Shown piece by piece: positions 52,163 through 64,000 of a stretch of DNA of 64,000 nucleotides (its first letter is position 1; every line of letters starts with the position of its first letter). Made by a program: the position numbers and the translations under genes. The notes under the pieces are model-generated. The model had not been told where the DNA came from and made no database searches. It saw only the letters and a list, made by a program, of their open reading frames with translations. The stretch comes from Silene latifolia. Its lineage: Eukaryota > Streptophyta > Magnoliopsida > Caryophyllales > Caryophyllaceae. The stretch is taken from contig NC_133526.1 in NCBI RefSeq assembly GCF_048544455.1, forward strand, positions 11,858,001-11,922,000. The letters run 5' to 3'.

Positions 52163-54939
52163 ATGAGGGGGAACATGAACACAGGGTTAGGGTTAGGGTT
52201 AGGGTTGGGGTCGGATCAAGGGAGTACAGGAGGAAATGTTGGTGGGTTTCAAGGGGGAAATGTTGGTGGGTTTCAAGGGGGAAATGTTGTTGTAAATAAT
52301 AATTATGTGTCTGTACAGACGGGAGAGGAGTTCTCTTCTGAGTTCATTCGTGATCGTCTTACTCCAAAGGTGGCTCATGGTGTTCATGGGTTTCCTATGG
52401 TGGTTCATAATCAAGAATTAGGGTCTGGGTTTAACAATGATCAAGATCTCCGTCAAATGGGTTATGAGGAACTTGCTAGGATTCTCGGGTTGCGTAGGAT
52501 TGACTCTGAATGTGGTTCTGATGTTACTGAGTTTTCTTCTTCACAAGGGTGTGCATTGGAGGTGGGTAGTTGGTCTCACAGGGATAGAAGATGTCATATT
52601 GATGACACTGATGGTGGTCAGGTCAGGGGATCTCGGGAGGTTAACGGTATTTCAAATTTTGATCAGGCTGACCTTGGTGCCAAAGTGTCACCTATTGTTG
52701 TTCCTCCTCCCCAGAATTCATGCAACCCTGATGAAACGGGTTCTTCTGATAGCTCACAACCTGAAAAAATGAGGATTCTTTGTAGTTTTGGGGGTAGAAT
52801 TTTGCCCAGACCGAGTGATTCTAAGCTCAGATATGTTGGAGGGGAGACGCGAATTATTTCCATCAGGACGAATATTTCATGGGAAGAACTCGTTCACAAG
52901 ACTTCCGGTATGTGTAATCAACCATACACTATCAAATACCAGCTACCAGGTGAAGACCTTGATGCACTCATATCAGTATCTTCTGATGAGGATCTCCAAA
53001 ATATGATGGAAGAGTATGGTGGGGTGGAAAGGTCGGCGGGATCTCAAAGACTTCGAATTTTTCTGATCCCTTCAAGTGAGACTGAAAACCGAAATTCAGG
53101 TACTCTCCAGCAGACCACTCCTGACTATGAGTATGTTGTTGCCGTAAATGGTATCATGGAGCCGAGCCCTCGAAAAAGCGCCGGAGATCAACTGTTCACT
53201 GATAAAGTAAAACCAGTTTCTGCACTAGACCGTACTCCGAGCTTCCATGGAGAGTCACCAACATCTCTTTATCATGTGGAGAGCAAGGATGCATTGAGCT
53301 TCTCACAAGCTTCACATACGCGGAAGGAAGTTTTCAACCCGGTAATGTCACCAACTGAATCTCCTTCATACTCTATGATGCCTGCTCAGCACAACTTACC
53401 AGGTGGATTTGTCCAATGGCATGAGGATAGCTTATGGCAACACAGTGGTGAAAGCAATAGCTCACATAATGCAACCCAATTACCATTTGATAATTTATAT
53501 GGTAAACCAAGTGTACAAAGGGCGAAATCACGCCCAAGCTCATAATGGAAGTGCTTGTCTTGTTACACCTCCTCTAATCGATGTTAATCAAAATGACATC
53601 GTGACCATCTTTGCTTGAGGGAAGGCCGCCAGTACATCATGAGAGGTATATGTCGCAAGTTGACAGTCGTGGGTTCATGTTGGGGTCAGTTGACTCAATT
53701 GACTCTCATCATGGCATGATTCATGCATATTCGGATTCACAGCTGCAACAGTATGGAGATAAGTCATCATATTGCTCACAGGAGGGGATGAGCCCTTCTT
53801 CTCCTTTACACTTCTCTAAGCGAGTAGTATCTTCACAAGCATTGTCCTCTCCACTTCAAGACAACGTTGTCCATTTGCAAGATAATATCCATTCTGCCCA
53901 ACTCGAAGTTACGAATCAGTTAGTAGATATTGAGCCTTCTCCACCACAATTCAGAGCCGATATGCCCGTGCCTCTTTCTTCTGACCCATTAGCCTGCAAC
54001 CCATATCTCGAATGCTTAAACAATGCCACTTATCAGAGACCTCAAAAAGGTGTAGATGAGGGAGACAAAGCCAATTACCTTATTCAGAAACCTCAACATT
54101 CCGATCCTTTGGATTTCCAAATGATGAACATTTCCCAAACGCACCAAGGAACAAACAATCCAGTTGTATTCCCGCCTAAGCTGATGAACCATAATGGTTA
54201 CCACATCAACCCTGACGCACTAGGTCACCAAGAGGCGGCATCAACTTCTATTGATGCAACACTTTCATCAGGCTGTATCCCTAATAGTTTGTATTCATCT
54301 AAGCTAGAAAACACCTCTTGTGGTCTTGTTAATAATCATAAACATTCTGAGTCTGAGCCATGTAGCTTCACTGGGGAGATTACTTCTGAATCTTTAGTTA
54401 GATCTCAGAGCGCTGTGGTGCAGTCTCATGGTCAGGATCAACCAATGAATCCGCTTTCTGGTGTTTTAGGTGATTCTTATGTGCCTATGGGACAGCAGCC
54501 TGTTGCATGCCTCAGAGATGAGGTTTCTCAAGGACAATCTCTGATTAATGCATTGGATGGTTATCCATCTATAGTTCATAACGCTATCACTCATAATCCC
54601 TATTGTTTGGATAATGGTGCTGCATATGGAGGAGGAAATATGTTTCTGTTTGATGATATCAATGGTCAGCTGGGGCCTGGTGTAGGAAAATTGGGAGATA
54701 GACATGGAAATGAAGTGGCTGCTACAGCCAATGAAATTAATGGCGCGGAACCTGTAAGTGTGCACGATCAGAAACAACTTGAGCCCCTGCTTGTTATTGA
54801 CGAGATGATCCATTTTACACCCCTGGCAGCTGATGCTTCCTCAAAAATTTCCAAGGATGTGGTCGATTGTATGACTGATGGTTCAGAACATCCTTATGTG
54901 CCTGTGCGAGATGGCGTTGGCACAGAAATTGTTTTGGAG
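52163..54939 (+). CDS. Kinase gene exon 1 (PB1 and disordered linker), two frame breaks
   Basis: ATG at 52163 is the first in-frame ATG in a good context. Residues 7-14 are (GL) repeats from a GGGTTA run. A 24-bp tandem repeat then encodes GGFQGGNV units (52230-52290). After PB1 comes a long Ser/His/Gln/Pro-rich linker without a domain I know, usual for this family. Frames are 52163 to about 53525, about 53525 to 53600, and about 53600 to 54939. Length 2777 bp is two more than a multiple of three, consistent with two single-base insertions. Confidence 0.85.
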
Positions 54940-57900
54940 GTACCAAAATCTCTTGCTGTTCTATTGGCTATTTGTCCTTTAAAGTGTATTGACATTGATG
55001 TCTGCATAGGATGCTACGCCTGCTGGTGGACTTAAGGATGATACTGTCATTGATGCAGTGATGGCTGAAGTAGAAGCTGGTCTCTATGGGCTGCAGGTTG
55101 TACACTCTTTTATCGTGCTTTATAATGTTTAGTGGTTTGTTGGGACAAGATTCTTTCAAAGAGTGAACTTGATGAGTAAGATAATCTTTATTCAGCTTTA
55201 GTGTGCTTGCTAGTTCTCTAATAAAAAAGCTTCTTTGATTTTTATGAGTTATGAAATACTTAGCTCACTGGAAAGGGAATATTTGAAAGTATGTAGGATT
55301 TTTCATCTAGTCCTTTTACCCAATATTTGTGGATAACTGGGAGTCCTGGAAGCTTGGCATTTTTTTTCCAAACTATATTGTTGATACATGTTTGATGATG
55401 CACAGATCATTAAAAATGCTGATCTTGAAGAACTTAGAGAATTAGGTTCTGGTACTTATGGGACAGTTTATCATGGGAAATGGCGAGGTTCCGATGTTGC
55501 TATCAAGCGAATCAAGAAGAGTTGTTTTTCAGGAAGATCATCGGAGCAGGAAAGATTGGTATGTCGTATCCTGTCTCATGATTCTTGTTATTGCTCAAAT
55601 TTTTTCTGTTTCTTTATTCTTAATTTATTTTGGCCAATATAATCTACTACTACTTTATTGTGATGCTCTACTTCTAAACTTTTCCCAATTTCTAAAGGAG
55701 TATAGAAGGTGATAAGGTTTATGGTTGTTTAAGATCATATATAGTGTTATTGTATGGTATCTGTCACATTAACTGATAATCAGACTCTTATTTTTTATTA
55801 GACCCGAGACTTTTGGAGAGAGGCACAAATACTCTCAAAACTTCACCATCCAAATGTTGTCGCATTCTACGGGGTCGTACCTGATGGATCTGGTGGAACC
55901 TTGGCAACCGTTACAGAGTTCATGGTGAATGGTTCCTTAAGGAATGTCCTACTAAAAAAGGACAGGTTAGATTTTTATAAACTATTTTGCTGTCATCGCC
56001 GTGATTTAGAATTGAAAACAAGTGATTCCTCTTATAAGAACTTCCTTCTTTATTATTTTTAAAACCGAATTTGGCAGATCTCTTGATCGTCGGAGGAAGC
56101 TCATCATTGCCATGGATGCAGCTTTTGGCATGGAATACCTGCACTCTAAAAATATTGTTCATTTTGATCTAAAATGTGACAACTTGCTGGTTAATATGAG
56201 GGATGCGCAAAGACCTGTATGCAAGGTTGGTAATGTTAAATTTTGTCTTAGACTAGTAGCTACGCATGGTTCCCATTCCTTTTTGGTACATAGTTTTAGG
56301 TGGAAAAATATTATAACTAAGAAATGCTCCCACTCCTCATAGCTCTGAAAACACCCCCTCCATTTCCCAGCCACCTACTTTGTCGTTGCCCCCATTCCCA
56401 CATCATGATGTTACGTTTGCGGTGATGGTAATCACTCATACTTGCTTGTGCAAAGCAAACTGCGAATCTAAAGAGGAAGTGTCAGTTATAGTTGTGGTGA
56501 TGGCTAGAAAGAACACAGCATTACATATTAGGTACTCTACTACTAGCCAATCTATGTTAAGAAATCAATCTTAGTTTATTTCTGTGGATATATATTATTT
56601 TGAATTCTATTGGGGGTCTCTTGGTTCCACTTTAATTTTCTTGTTGAAGTGGACTTCTTCAGAAATCAGAACGACAAGACCTTGACTGTACTGCAATCTA
56701 TTTTCATTTGCGTGTTGACATTTTACTGGGATATCGTTGACTCCTTGTTGCACTGAACTGCTGTTATCATCTGTACATGTGAAGGTTGGCGATTTTGGAT
56801 TGTCAAGGATAAAACGTAATACATTGGTATCCGGGGGTGTGCGGGGAACACTTCCTTGGATGGCACCAGAGTTGTTGAATGGTAGTAGCAACAAGGTTTC
56901 TGAGAAGGTTTGTAGGCAAATAAATTCTGTGTTATATTTTTCCAAACAATATAACTAGATTGACTGGGATGGCATTGGCAGGTTGATGTTTTCTCATTTG
57001 GCATTGCGCTGTGGGAGATTTTGACTGGTGAGGAGCCCTATGCAAACATGCACTGTGGTGCAATCATAGGTAAGCACTGCCGGGTTAATTAATTGAGGGC
57101 CTATTCATTCTTTGTTTGACAAACTCTAGTTTCCCATGTCTGTTTTTAATAGTTTTATACTCCCTCCTTCCTATTCAATTATTTACATCTGCTTTTTTTA
57201 GCTAAGTTTTAGGTAGAGTAAAATAAGTGGGAGTATGGTGTCTTTTAAGCATTAAATTTGGGGTTATTTAACACGAATAATCCAAAGTATGGGTGGAAAC
57301 TGGAATCCTTATAATAATCCCAGCTTCATTTAATCTCAGAATAAATCATACTAGTAACCTCATTTTCTCATAATGTACCCGGTAACCGGCTACCTGTTCG
57401 TCAAGTCTCACTTTATTTTAAAAAAAACCTAAAATCATTAAAACAATAATTAAATCAATTACTCGTATAACATTATCTCCCTTCCCTCCATCCCCTTAAT
57501 TCATCCATCACCCATCACCAAACACCAAGAACCACCCTTTAAGCCTCACCTTGCCATTGAACAGCACCGTACATCCACACCACCAACCGAACCCCATCTA
57601 TAAAACATCTATAAAACATCCCATCCAGCCGCACCACCACCTCAAAACCACACTACTTCACCATTTCACACCACCGAACAACACGTCCTTGCCCCACCAC
57701 CTTTTGCTGAAAAGTTGGATGTAATTCATAAATTGGAACAACTCATATGCTAAAATTGGGCTGTTTGCTGTTATTTTGGGAGCAAATTAGGTTTGTAACG
57801 AAATTAAACTAACCCAACTAGAAAATGAGCTGAAATTGAGAATTAGAAGGGGATTATGAAGGTAAATTGAGGGAAAGTGAGGGGAATTAGGGTATAAGAT

Positions 57901-60900
57901 TAGGCTTTTGGAGGGAGGAAATTAAAAAAAAAAAAAAAAAACCCAGAATTGGGGGTGAAATTAAAGAAAACAAGAATTGGGGGAGCAAATTAGGGTTCGT
58001 CACCATGGAAGTTAATGATGTACCGATGTGGGAGCTAGTGGGTAAGCATTCAAGATGGTGGTTAGTGGAATAACTAGATTGAAATGGAGCTGATTTTCAT
58101 TCTAGAATGTTTGATTTTGTTCAATTTTTGGAAGTGGAAACGTCGTTAAAACAAGGTGCAAAATCGCGAAAATCTGAAAATTCGACCTTCGTTAAGTGGT
58201 TGGTGGTGGGTGGTGATGTGGGTTGTTAATGGAGGAGGAAGAAAGAGGTTTAACAAATAAAATGGGATTCATCTGTTAGTTTACCGGATTTTACAGGTTA
58301 AAAATGGCCTTAAGTGAAGTATGGGAAGAGGAGAACAATAATATGGTTTATTTTGAGTTGAATTAAAGTTCGGATTATTTCGAGAAGATGGCCAATAGTT
58401 TGGATTATTCCTATTAAATAACCCTTACATTTAATCATATACTCTTTCTCTTGTCCCCCCAAATAGTGTCCACTATTTATTCAAATAAATAGGGTATTTT
58501 TGTATTTTAAACCGACAAATCTGACCTAAAAATATAAATGCATAGAATGAATGAAAAAGGCCAATAAAAGAATATGTGTAGAATTGAATGTAAAGAAGGG
58601 AGTTTGACACAGTTTTGCATGCAAAATAGTGGTAACTGGCATCATACGCCTATGTTGGTATTAGGTGTGAAGAAAATAGAACAAAGTTAAGGATTGTGGG
58701 CAATGATTTTTTTGGTGTATCCTTATTTGTGTTTTGTGTGTCGCGTTCTAACCAAAAAGTCTGGGCCTCTCTTAACTAATCTAGAATACTCAATGTTCTA
58801 TAGCTTAGATTGTCAAATGAGACAATTAACTTTTAGGTCCTAGTATCCGAGGTAGAACCGAATGTTTAGTGTTGTAATGGGTATGTGAATGAGTTATGGA
58901 CTTATGGGTGATTTAGCGTTATTAAGGTGTATTTGTTTTTGTGTTCGATGTTACTCTTGGGTACAAGTATTGCACACGGGTACATATGAAGTGTTGGACT
59001 CGACGCGAGTAAAGTTTGTAGACATGGGGACGTTGTCATAAAATGAGTATACGGGCGCAGAGACACGCCTTCAAAGCACAAACACTTTAAGCATGTTTTT
59101 TTTTTTGTAAAAAAAAAACAAGTAAAATGGAAAGAAGTTTAGCAAATAAGACTAGATCGTTGAATATATTACTAAATGCTTTACAAGCTTTCTTCCTCTA
59201 CTTTTGTGGTGCGAGCCTCACTAGTTTAGTCTACTAGGAGAAGTGTCGGATTAAAAAGCCTCGGTTATGAAATTCATGAGCCTCACTAGTTTAGTCTACT
59301 AGGAGAAGTGTCGGATTAAAAAGCCTCGGTTATGAAATTCATGCCCATATCCATGTTATGTCGTGTCTGCATGGGTACGGTCCTAAAAATGAAGCATCGA
59401 AGTGACATAGTTTGTATCTGCTTTCATTGATAAAATTTTCAACTTCTTTTGACATGTTCCAAATGTGCTAGGCAGTTGGGACTCATAAGGCTCCAGAGGC
59501 AATAGCTCTTTGACGTACATCATTCATGGACTTGTGACAGTCATCTTTAGTTGATTACAACCCATACCATTCTGAATCTTGTAAAATTTGAGGAAGTGGA
59601 GGATTAAGGAGCCCAGGTTGCCTTGCATATTTTAAAAAGCAGGGAAGAATATCAGGAGTGAAGATTGAAAAAGATGAATTCAATCTGTCGATTAAGAATG
59701 GAGAAAACCTAGGTTTATGGTGTTAAAATGGAGGTTGTAAGGGGACAGATTGACCAAGAGTTAAAGTGGGCTGTTGGTAGTAAATTATTCTCCCTCCCCC
59801 TCCATTGACGATGGAACTATTTTGTTTGAAATCCATAGAGTTCCTGTTATAGTTTTGGACAATATATAATCATTATCCAGTGCCTTAAAGCTTGCGGGAA
59901 TGGATTGGTAAAGGGGTCGAAATTTTTAATGTGTGCAACCCCTCTATTAATGACACAAAGATGTTTGAAAATGATCCATAATAAAAATCACACCAAAAAT
60001 TTCATCAAATGACTTGATCCGTAGTAAAAAGAAACACCCAATTTATCGAGTCATTTTTATTTCATCATAATCCAAAATCATAGAATGGCAAGTTTTTGGC
60101 CCCATTATAAATTGAAACATAATGGACAACACATTTTTTTCATCCTCAATTGAGCCAAAAACTCATCATTCTTTGGCTTTGTTAGGATAATGACTGAATA
60201 GAGCAAATAGCACTAAACTGCTTGTACTTCAAAATTTGTGAAATTTTAGTTTTTCGATGCAATTCTCGATACAGATTTCATCATGGTCATTGAGCTGTGG
60301 ATACATGACTCGGTTATTATTGAATGACTAATGGTTTGACATATCTGTATTACTGTATATTCAAGATACAGCTTGTTTTTCTCGTTTCAATTCCATAATA
60401 AGCTGAGCCGTTTGTAGATAATGTCCTCCGGTGTCTTGCATACATTTTATTCTGCCTTGCTTCTTTTAATCCTGTGGCCTTCTAGGCATGAGCTATGTTA
60501 CTCTTATTCCTTCTATTACATCACATAGCTACCACACAATACTCTGAAGTGGGTAATTCTTAGGCATTTCAGTAAAATTAAGAGGGATTTTTAATGCAAT
60601 AGCCAAGTCTGACTGCGTCTAAATAACAGTGGCCTTGTGGACCCTCCTTTTAGAGGAAAAGGACTAAAAAGCACTCGCCAGTCTCCTCCACTGCTTTAAT
60701 TTGACTGGCTTTCTCTTTCCATTTTTCTTCTTGTTGAAAACTGGTAGTTTTTCACTGAATCTTTTGATCCTTTGACATAGTTGATAGTTTGTTGCAAAAA
60801 AGATTTGTCAAACCCAAGTGTATTAGTTTGCCTCCTCATGGGTTGGCTTCTTGGCAGGCGGTATTTTAAAGAACACGTTAAGGCCACCCATTCCAGAAAG

Positions 60901-61139
60901 ATGTGATCCTGAATGGAGGAAATTAATGGAACAGTGCTGGTCAGTGGACCCTGATGCACGGCCTTCATTCACAGAGGTGACCAGTAGACTCCGTTTGATG
61001 TCTGCAGCCGTCCAGTCTAGGGGAAATCAGAATCAGGTGAGGAGTAAATCCGATTATCATATATATTCTTAATACGTGACCTGATGGCCATTTTCTTACA
61101 AATTGTAATTTGCCCCAGAAATCTCCCAGCGCCGGGTAG
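52163..61139 (+). CDS. PB1-domain Raf-like protein kinase (B4-type MAPKKK), nine exons
   Basis: Ser/Thr kinase of the plant Raf-like MAPKKK family with an N-terminal PB1 domain; the B4 group acts in osmotic/ABA stress signalling upstream of SnRK2 kinases (family knowledge). Exons: 52163-54939, 55010-55096, 55406-55558, 55802-55965, 56078-56225, 56785-56907, 56982-57069, 60858-61036, 61119-61139, all GT-AG and phase-consistent. PB1 covers about residues 200-303, with the acidic [13 protein letters not shown]. The kinase domain shows [22 protein letters not shown] (HFD rather than HRD), VGDFGLS, MAPELL and DVFSFG. Predicted length is about 1246 residues. Exon 1 holds two frame changes (near 53525 and 53600), each equal to one extra base. 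They may be assembly errors or real lesions. If intron 8 is retained, the end would read [11 protein letters not shown] instead of KSPSAG. Confidence 0.88.
55010..57069 (+). CDS. Kinase gene exons 2-7 (catalytic domain)
   Basis: Exon 2 encodes [15 protein letters not shown], exon 3 the glycine loop and catalytic Lys, exon 4 the helix C region ([17 protein letters not shown]). Exon 5 has the catalytic loop, exon 6 DFG to APE, exon 7 [20 protein letters not shown]. Introns are 70, 309, 243, 112, 559 and 74 bp (the third is 55559-55801). No frame break occurs in these exons. Confidence 0.9.
57261..58424. mobile_element. TIR element in kinase intron 7, probably Mutator-like
   Basis: Ends GGGTTATTTAACACGAATAA and TTATTCCTATTAAATAACCC, inverted and continuing into TCCAAA/TTTGGA. 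Flanking 9-mers TTAAATTTG and TTACATTTA match at seven of nine, so an old 9-bp target duplication is possible. Length 1164 bp, no transposase. Confidence 0.75.
59213..59342. repeat. Perfect 65-bp tandem duplication
   Basis: The unit at 59213-59277 (GAGCCTCACTAGTTTAGTCT start) is repeated without a mismatch at 59278-59342. Recent local duplication or a collapsed/expanded assembly repeat. Confidence 0.95.
60858..61139 (+). CDS. Kinase gene exons 8-9 (C-lobe end)
   Basis: Exon 8 encodes [15 protein letters not shown], the [14 protein letters not shown] motif and the end of the C-lobe (LRLMSAA). Exon 9 adds seven codons and TAG at 61137. Intron 8 is 61037-61118. Confidence 0.82.
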
Positions 61140-62245
61140 AGAATGTCAAAGATGAGATGAGTCCAGGCGACAGCGTGGCAGAAGTTTTGTTTCTCAACAG
61201 TAGTTGAATGTTGTAATTTGCCTGTTTATCTTATGTGCATAGCCGTGTATTACACCATTTTTTCATTTTTTTTTTATATAAGAGTCGATATGTGAGCAGG
61301 CTTGTGTGATATATTGGTTCAGTTGTCCATGAATTCTTGGCTGAACAATTAATGTGTATATACTTCATCTTGATGAATGACTTTCATGAGTTTACTTCTT
61401 TTGTTGCCTATGCTATTTCTCCATGATTACTGGGCAAGACGGTGCGGAAGTTAACTAAGTTTAGTTTGTAAAAGGTCATGAGATAGTGGTACTCATAACT
61501 TGAGTTCAAATCCCACTTTGCAAGACATTACATTCCTATATTTGTAAGACATAATATGAAGTATTTACTATGGGCCAAGTTTGGGTGAGAACCTTACTAC
61601 AACAGGAGATATCAATTGTGAATCAGAAGACTGGAAGTTATTACTTGGTAAAATCGGTCGTCATGAGTTGACCAAATTGAGTGTGGAGGATCCAATTACC
61701 CATTAAAAGCATTTCTAAAATAGACAGCAAATAATTGACCGGACACTCCAAAATAGAATAAAAAACAAACGACCTGGAACGGAGGGAGTAACCTAGATAC
61801 TCAGAGTTTAACACCACATCCTTTACCACGACAAATCCTTGGTTATTTCCCAGCCTTTGCCATTGTTATAGCATGTAAATTTTCATGGAATTCCAATTTC
61901 ATTCGCTTACTCATTTTTTGACATTAGAAAACCCTTCACCAAATTTTGCTGACGTCTTTGCTCCGGTTGGTGATGAAATCGAAAGATCAATAAAATACTC
62001 CCAATTTTTTCTTAAAAAAAAAGAAAAAGAAAAAAAAAGTGAAATATAAGTCAAAAATTTGTTATATACCATTGACTTAAATTACACTAAACTCAGTAAG
62101 TAGAGCGTAGGAGTCACAAAGTACAGGTAGAAGCAGTTATATAGAGGTAAAAAGTCCAAAACTAATACGGAGTATTAGTTGTTAATTAGTTACACTTAAT
62201 TAACTAACACCTCTCTGCTCCCTCTCTATTTCTCCTTATTCCTCC
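61140..62245. other. Kinase 3' UTR and intergenic region
   Basis: The kinase 3' UTR lies in the first 250 bp. A stretch at 61477-61513 has a tRNA-like GAGATAGTGG...GAGTTCAAATCC arrangement, possibly a SINE relic. A lone CGGAGGGAGTA Stowaway-like end lies at about 61780. No gene is seen. Confidence 0.45.
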
Positions 62246-62252
62246 TATAAAA
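62246..62252 (+). promoter_or_regulatory. TATA box of the probable pectate lyase gene
   Basis: TATAAAA in CCTCCTATAAAACCCC, about 125 bp upstream of the ATG; a strong plant TATA context. Confidence 0.7.
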
Positions 62253-62375
62253 CCCCAGCCTACCTTTGCCATTTTTATTTGACCTTCTTGTCCTATCTCT
62301 TCTCCTTAACAAACATAAATTCAATATTATTCCCGCATTCGAAGGACGGAAGGAGAGAGACGACATTTGACATTA

Positions 62376-63026
62376 ATGGCGGAAATTTTCTCAAAATGTT
62401 GTACCGTATTCACATTCTTATTCTTGGTGCTTCTTCTCGGCTACTACGTTGATGGCAGAGTAAACATAACTGACAGGTTTTTACTCTATTTCAAATTTTC
62501 CGACTTTTTATCATCGGAATTTAATTTAACTGGATAATTAACATTATACATTTATACTGTTTTATTACAGGATTGAAGAGCAGTCGAAGAACTTGTACAA
62601 CTCATCCATGGCAGTACAGAGGTGAGTGAGTTAGAAATTAGAATTCATTGATGGTTATGATCTCGAATGAAATGTCCGTCTGTCAATGCAAACACAGAGT
62701 GCACGCAGATTATATAATTGCTATTATTAATGAGAGTGAATGAATTTGACACTGTGCCTAAATTTGTCGTTCGCAATAAATTGAGAATCGGTGGCGTGAA
62801 TTATACGGTGCAACAACCTACATTGTTATTATTATGTTCCACAAGAGTTTGATTGGAAATGTATTTGGTTGAATTTTAACATCCATAATTCATTGCCTTT
62901 TAAGAGGTATTACTTGATAAGTACAACAAAGTTCTGTTGCGATTTCTGCAGGATTAAGGAGGTTGAAGTGAGAAATGAAGAAGCGGTGGCCGAACAACCG
63001 GAGGAGATTGTTGCCATGGTCCAAAA
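62376..63026 (+). CDS. Probable pectate lyase, first three exons (partial)
   Basis: Exons 62376-62476, 62571-62621 and 62952-63026 have GT-AG introns and consistent phase. They encode a signal peptide (residues about 1-27: FTFLFLVLLLGYYVDG) followed by a short charged region with YNSSMA and EQPEEIVAMVQK. That order (signal, NSSMA, xxPEEVxxMV) matches the N-terminal prodomain of plant pectate lyases, secreted enzymes that cleave cell-wall homogalacturonan by beta-elimination. The catalytic parallel beta-helix would be encoded beyond the window. Identification rests on a short, weakly conserved segment. Confidence 0.55.
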
Positions 63027-64000
63027 GTAAGCTTCAGTTCATTTCACCATTGATTTCCATACTTAGCTAAAAAAAAAGAAAAATCCAATAATTAAATTGG
63101 TGACTGGTTTTAATGCATATTACCCTAAAAAAAACTACACCAAACACATGGCGAAGCAGACGCTAATTAAATTCCACCCCTTTTCCACTTTCTAACCTCT
63201 CTTTTAGTGTATATACTTGGAAAATTTCATTTAAGAGATGCCTTTTTCTTGCGGAATTGATGGAGGAGTCAAAAAGATTAATACAAATTAAAATAGAAAA
63301 TTTACTAACTATGCTAAGTTTATACAGAAGTCAATAGAATTCTGTCAGTTTTTCACACATGAAATGTTAATAAATGAGTGATGGCCCCAACACTAGCTAG
63401 GGACCTTTCTTTGCATGTCCTTCCCTCTTTGTCAAGGCTTACGCTAATTTGCTACTACCTCTCATTCTTCGGAGATCTTCTATTTACTTTGTTCAATAAG
63501 TCTTACTTGTGACGGTCGCAGTGTTAAGATTATGGGTGAATGGTGAATTTTACAAATAAGGTGGGAGTGAAAAAATAAAAATGGAAATGGAAATGAGACA
63601 ATTCTGATGAATTGAATGGCCAAAACGAAATATGGGACAATTCATGAGAATCGGTCGAAGGGAGAATATAATAACTACTAACTCCCTCATACTCAATCAT
63701 TTATTTTACAATTTTATTCTTTGTAATTACCAAAAGTAAAAAAGTGATACAAAGATAAGTATTTAATATTCGTTTATAGGAGTTTATATCGTAAGTTCTT
63801 AACTACTTTATGTAGCTATTCCATTACATTGTGAAATTCTTCTATGATATTCAAATAACAATAAACTCATTAAATCCTAGTTTTTTCTTTTTGGTGTCAA
63901 ATGTGCCACAAAGGCAGTAAAATATCGGGGTTGGGTGGATTTTAACCTAGGATTTATTGTAACCCCTAATTAATACTCCGTACTAAGGTACTAAGATAAG
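63027..64000 (+). other. Intron 3 of the probable pectate lyase gene, running out of the window
   Basis: No further exon recognised. It contains a TACTCCGTACTAAG-like MITE end near 63975 and AT-rich sequence including an ACTCCCTCATACTC block near 63682. Confidence 0.45.

Larger units (their letters stand above)
57070..60857. other. Kinase intron 7 (3788 bp), transposon-bearing
   Basis: It separates codons for the two glycines in IIGG. It contains a TIR element (57261-58424), an apparent Stowaway-like TACTCCCTCC end near 57160, a 65-bp tandem duplication (59213-59342) and otherwise unassigned AT-rich sequence. The other seven introns are 70-560 bp, so its size reflects insertions. Confidence 0.85.

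Noticed and set aside
52184..52210. Interstitial telomere repeat
   Set aside because: Only four units, of the non-plant GGGTTA type, in frame in a coding exon.
61477..61513. tRNA gene or SINE promoter
   Set aside because: B-box-like GAGTTCAAATCC is present but the A-box-like part is too close and no cloverleaf can be drawn; kept only as a weak SINE relic.

Overview
This window is nuclear DNA from a flowering plant, very probably a eudicot. It holds plant-specific genes with GT-AG introns, an S1-type self-incompatibility homologue, a PB1/Raf-like kinase, and plant transposon families throughout (Tat-type Ty3/gypsy, plant LINEs with a zf-RVT/RNase H tail, Stowaway and PIF-type MITEs, Helitrons). 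A Caryophyllales source is suspected from the overall look of the repeats, but the sequence alone does not prove it.

Layout. 1-20040 is a nested retrotransposon cluster. A 7.24-kb non-coding LTR retrotransposon (1284-8523, plus strand, 5-bp target duplication AGGTA) sits inside the integrase gene of a minus-strand Tat/Retand-type element (1-17276, 5' LTR 14865-17276). That element in turn abuts the 3' part and 3' LTR of an older element (17277-19781), which itself lies next to a broken Ty1/copia RNase H fragment. 20125-21400 is a decayed LINE tail. 21700-29200 is a dense field of small DNA transposons (hAT, Stowaway, PIF-like and hairpin MITEs) plus a truncated Helitron. 29700-31160 is a 5'-truncated LINE with an open zf-RVT/RNase H frame, followed by a probable LTR-like repeat.

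33626-34096 (minus) is an intact, intronless S1/SPH-type secreted protein gene, flanked by repeated upstream motifs and MITEs. 37845-38703 is a complete small Helitron. 39715-41198 is a Mutator-like element with long terminal inverted repeats and a 9-bp target duplication, carrying a nested hAT MITE. 41576-50253 is a full-length LINE bounded by a perfect 15-bp target duplication. Its ORF1 has one in-frame stop. Its ORF2 is broken by three frameshifts and by a 1193-bp solo LTR.

52163-61139 (plus) is a nine-exon gene for a PB1-domain Raf-like protein kinase (about 1246 residues) with a 3.8-kb TE-bearing intron and two apparent 1-bp insertions in exon 1. 62376 to the window end holds the first three exons of a probable pectate lyase gene that continues outside.

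The most unusual signal is a 10-bp palindrome, CTCGATCGAG. It recurs in arrays spaced 18-21 bp (mostly 20-21, two DNA turns) in the LTRs of at least two unrelated retrotransposon families. Each time the array lies about 50-75 bp upstream of a TATA-like box, so it looks like a shared promoter-proximal element. The host genes are ordinary single plant genes with no operon logic; what ties the window together is layered transposition.
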